A stretch of 23,822 nucleotides of DNA. It comes from CAYFJO01 sp964343305. GTDB lineage: Bacteria; Planctomycetota; Planctomycetia; Pirellulales; Pirellulaceae. The notes under the pieces were generated by a model, which had not been told where the DNA came from, searched no databases, and saw nothing but the letters and a program-made list of their open reading frames with translations. Shown piece after piece: positions 21,861 to 23,822 of this stretch (positions are counted from its first letter, which is position 1; every line of letters starts with the position of its first letter). The position numbers and the translations under genes are program-made. The stretch is from positions 1-23,822 of the forward strand of contig CAYFJO010000141.1 in assembly GCA_964343305.1 (NCBI GenBank), in the 5' to 3' direction.

Positions 21861-23822
21861 TCACGTATCTGAGCAGTGCGACGAATCCAGCGATTCAAGA
21901 AACGCAGTTTTGCCCTCGAATGGAGCCTGGCAAGCGAAGTTTTCGCAAACATAAACCGTGGGCAAATTGGATTGCGAAATCTTGTCAGCAAAGATGGCAC
22001 TCAAATGCTGCGACTCATTTTCGACTTGATCGCCGCGTCGGCAGGCAACGACACCATTCGGCAAATATCCTTGTCGAATGGTGCGAATCACGTCGGCGGT
22101 GTCCGGTTCATTGGGATCGCCAATGATGACGATTTCGCGACTCGGCCCGATCTGGCGATCCGCGGCGATCAACATTTGCCCGGTGGCCGACGGGTGCCGC
22201 GTCATCATGTGAGTTGCCGATGCGATCGTTGATTCGGCGGCCTCGGTGTAGTCCGTGCGACCACAGAGCGCGCCGAGTCGTAGCAACCCCGTGGCGGCCA
22301 TCGAATTGCCGCTGGGGACGCTGCTGTCTTGGATGTCTTTGTTGCGCGCGATCAGTTGTTCGTGGTCGGCGGCGGTGTAAAAGAACCCGCCGCCTTCTTT
22401 ATCGGCGAAGCGTTCCATGACGATGTCGGCCAGTCGCACGGCTTCGTCGATCCAACGCTCGGCGAAGCTTGCTTCGTACAACGTGACCAAAGCGTTGATC
22501 AAGTATGTGTAGTCATCAAGGTAGGCGTCGAGTTTCGCTTGGCCGTGCCGCCAGGTGTGCAACAGCCGTCCGTCGTCGCGGAGCATTTCGTTCAGAATGA
22601 ACTCGGTGGCGCGAACGGCAGCCGTGAGATACTTCTCATCGTCGAGCACACTTGCGGCGCGTGCCATTGAGTTGATCATCAACCCGTTCCAGCTCGTCAG
22701 GACCTTGTCGTCCTTGCCGGGACGGACGCGTCGGTCGCGGACATCGAGCAACTTGGCTCGCGACTCCGCTAGTTCGGCATTGAGTTCGGTCAAGTCCCAC
22801 TTTCTTAATGCGGCGACCTGCTCGATCGTTTTTGGCAAGTTGAGGATGCTCTTGCCTTCGAAATTGCCGCGTTCGCTGACGTCGTACGTGTAGCAGAAGC
22901 GCTCGGCCTTTTCCCTGCCGAGGATTCGTTCAATCTCTTCGACCGTCCAGACGTAGAATTTGCCTTCTTCGCCTTCGCTGTCGGCGTCTTCCGTGCTGTG
23001 AAATCCGCCCGACTCGTCGGTCATGTAGGTGAGGATGTAGTCCAGCGTTTCGCGCGTGATGCGGGCGTAGTTTTCGTCTTGCGTGACCAGGTAACCGTCC
23101 AAATAGGCGTCGACCAACAGCGCGTTGTCGTAGAGCATCTTTTCGAAGTGCGGCACGAGCCAGCGTTCGTCGACGGTGTAACGCGCAAATCCGCCGGCCA
23201 AGTGGTCGTAGATCCCGCCTCGCGCCATTTTATCTAGATTCAAGGTGGCCATCTTCAGCACGCCGTCGCGCGGCCGACGCTCGTAGATGCGGAACAAGAG
23301 TTGGACATCCATCGAGTGCGGGAATTTTGGTGCCGAGCCGAAACCACCGTTGCGGAAGTCGTAAATCTGTTCCAGCTTGCCGCCAGCAGCACGAATCAGG
23401 TCTTCGGTGATTTGCTCTTCCGATTCGGAAGGCAGGCCGGCCTGCTGCAATTGATTGGTCAATTCCTGGGCCTGCTCGATTGCTTGATCGCGGCGGTTGG
23501 TCCAGGCATCGTGGACGGCGGCAATGATCTGGTCGAATCCAGGCATCCCACGAGCGGCAGTTGGCGGCCAATAGGTTCCGCCGTAAAAGGGTTGCAAATC
23601 GGGGGTGAGAAACACCGACATCGGCCAGCCACCGTGGCCGGTCAACATTTGCACGGCGTTCATGTAGATCTGATCAAGATCCGGGCGTTCCTCACGGTCG
23701 ACTTTGATGCAGACGAATTTCTCGTTTAACTCGGCGGCGATCGCCTCACTTTCGAAACTCTCGTGCTCCATCACGTGGCACCAGTGACAGGCCGAGTAGC
23801 CGATCGACAGGAAGATCGGTTT
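21861..23822 (-). CDS. Thioredoxin-fold DUF255 protein (YyaL/SSP411 family), N-terminus cut by window edge
   Basis: 653 residues are visible, running off the right edge. The first visible residues, KPIFLSIGYSACHWCHVMEHE, carry the thioredoxin-like CHWC motif at visible positions 12-15, the signature of the DUF255 domain. DREERPDLDQIYM and GGWPMSVFLTPDLQPFYGGTYWPP follow. The remainder is an alpha-helical, six-hairpin glycosidase-like region (FARYTVDERWLVPHFEKMLYDNA, TSWNGLMINSMARA). The end has a CENFACQAPF motif with a second Cys pair typical of the family. Bacterial YyaL and mammalian SPATA20/SSP411 belong here; the activity is not established. Usual length is about 650-700, so only some tens of residues are missing. 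It converges with the truncated symporter. Confidence 0.94.
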   Translation of the reverse strand, partial: KPIFLSIGYSACHWCHVMEHESFESEAIAAELNEKFVCIKVDREERPDLDQIYMNAVQMLTGHGGWPMSVFLTPDLQPFYGGTYWPPTAARGMPGFDQIIAAVHDAWTNRRDQAIEQAQELTNQLQQAGLPSESEEQITEDLIRAAGGKLEQIYDFRNGGFGSAPKFPHSMDVQLLFRIYERRPRDGVLKMATLNLDKMARGGIYDHLAGGFARYTVDERWLVPHFEKMLYDNALLVDAYLDGYLVTQDENYARITRETLDYILTYMTDESGGFHSTEDADSEGEEGKFYVWTVEEIERILGREKAERFCYTYDVSERGNFEGKSILNLPKTIEQVAALRKWDLTELNAELAESRAKLLDVRDRRVRPGKDDKVLTSWNGLMINSMARAASVLDDEKYLTAAVRATEFILNEMLRDDGRLLHTWRHGQAKLDAYLDDYTYLINALVTLYEASFAERWIDEAVRLADIVMERFADKEGGGFFYTAADHEQLIARNKDIQDSSVPSGNSMAATGLLRLGALCGRTDYTEAAESTIASATHMMTRHPSATGQMLIAADRQIGPSREIVIIGDPNEPDTADVIRTIRQGYLPNGVVACRRGDQVENESQHLSAIFADKISQSNLPTVYVCENFACQAPFEGKTAFLESLDSSHCSDT

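Noticed and set aside
1..23822. CRISPR array, tRNA/rRNA gene, insertion sequence, prophage or defence system
   Set aside because: I looked for regular repeats, transposase-like proteins, nuclease/helicase motifs and tRNA-like structure and found none that hold up by eye; a dedicated tRNA and ncRNA scan was not possible.

Overview
The window reads as chromosome of a planctomycete (Pirellulales-like). The strongest marker is a secreted c-type cytochrome protein of the PSCyt1-DUF1549-DUF1553 type followed by a Tat-exported DUF1501 protein, with a second DUF1501 gene nearby. These families are massively expanded in Planctomycetes. Moderate-to-high GC, loose gene spacing, a Hanks-type kinase with an extracellular sensor, and the dispersed-looking short repeats fit that group. 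Genus cannot be named from the sequence alone.

Layout. At 1-79 lies the 5' end of a leftward secreted protein, cut by the window edge. A rightward block follows (319-9685): a membrane-fused spermidine-synthase-like protein, the DUF1549/DUF1553 cytochrome and its DUF1501 partner (a two-gene unit), a class I/II aminotransferase, and a second DUF1501 protein. At 9950-10782 is a conserved-looking hypothetical gene broken by a -1 frameshift at a T7 run. It runs tail-to-tail into, and overlaps, a leftward 1277-residue fused hydantoinase A/B (5-oxoprolinase family) gene. Further leftward genes are a TPR-gene remnant, a membrane Ser/Thr kinase with a Cache-like sensor, and a short ankyrin protein just upstream of the kinase (probable operon). 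Divergently, rightward, come an M48 lipoprotein metallopeptidase, a stump resembling a phytanoyl-CoA dioxygenase N-terminus, carbamate kinase, a cyclic-2,3-diphosphoglycerate-synthetase-like GTPase, and the truncated 5' end of an SNF-family Na+ symporter. A leftward DUF255/thioredoxin-fold (YyaL/SSP411) protein runs off the right edge.

How they work together. Three groupings have some support: cytochrome plus DUF1501; ankyrin plus sensor kinase; carbamate kinase plus GTPase. The rest look like independent housekeeping or accessory genes. A recurring theme from about 10 kb to 21.8 kb is gene decay: one frameshifted gene and three stumps (TPR 3' end, PhyH-like 5' end, SNF 5' end) lie at gene boundaries. 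I saw no tRNA, rRNA, CRISPR array, transposase or defence cassette. The best candidates for something under-described are the carbamate kinase/GTPase pair, the ankyrin/sensor-kinase pair, and the heptamer and octamer tandem repeats inserted in frame into protein-coding genes.
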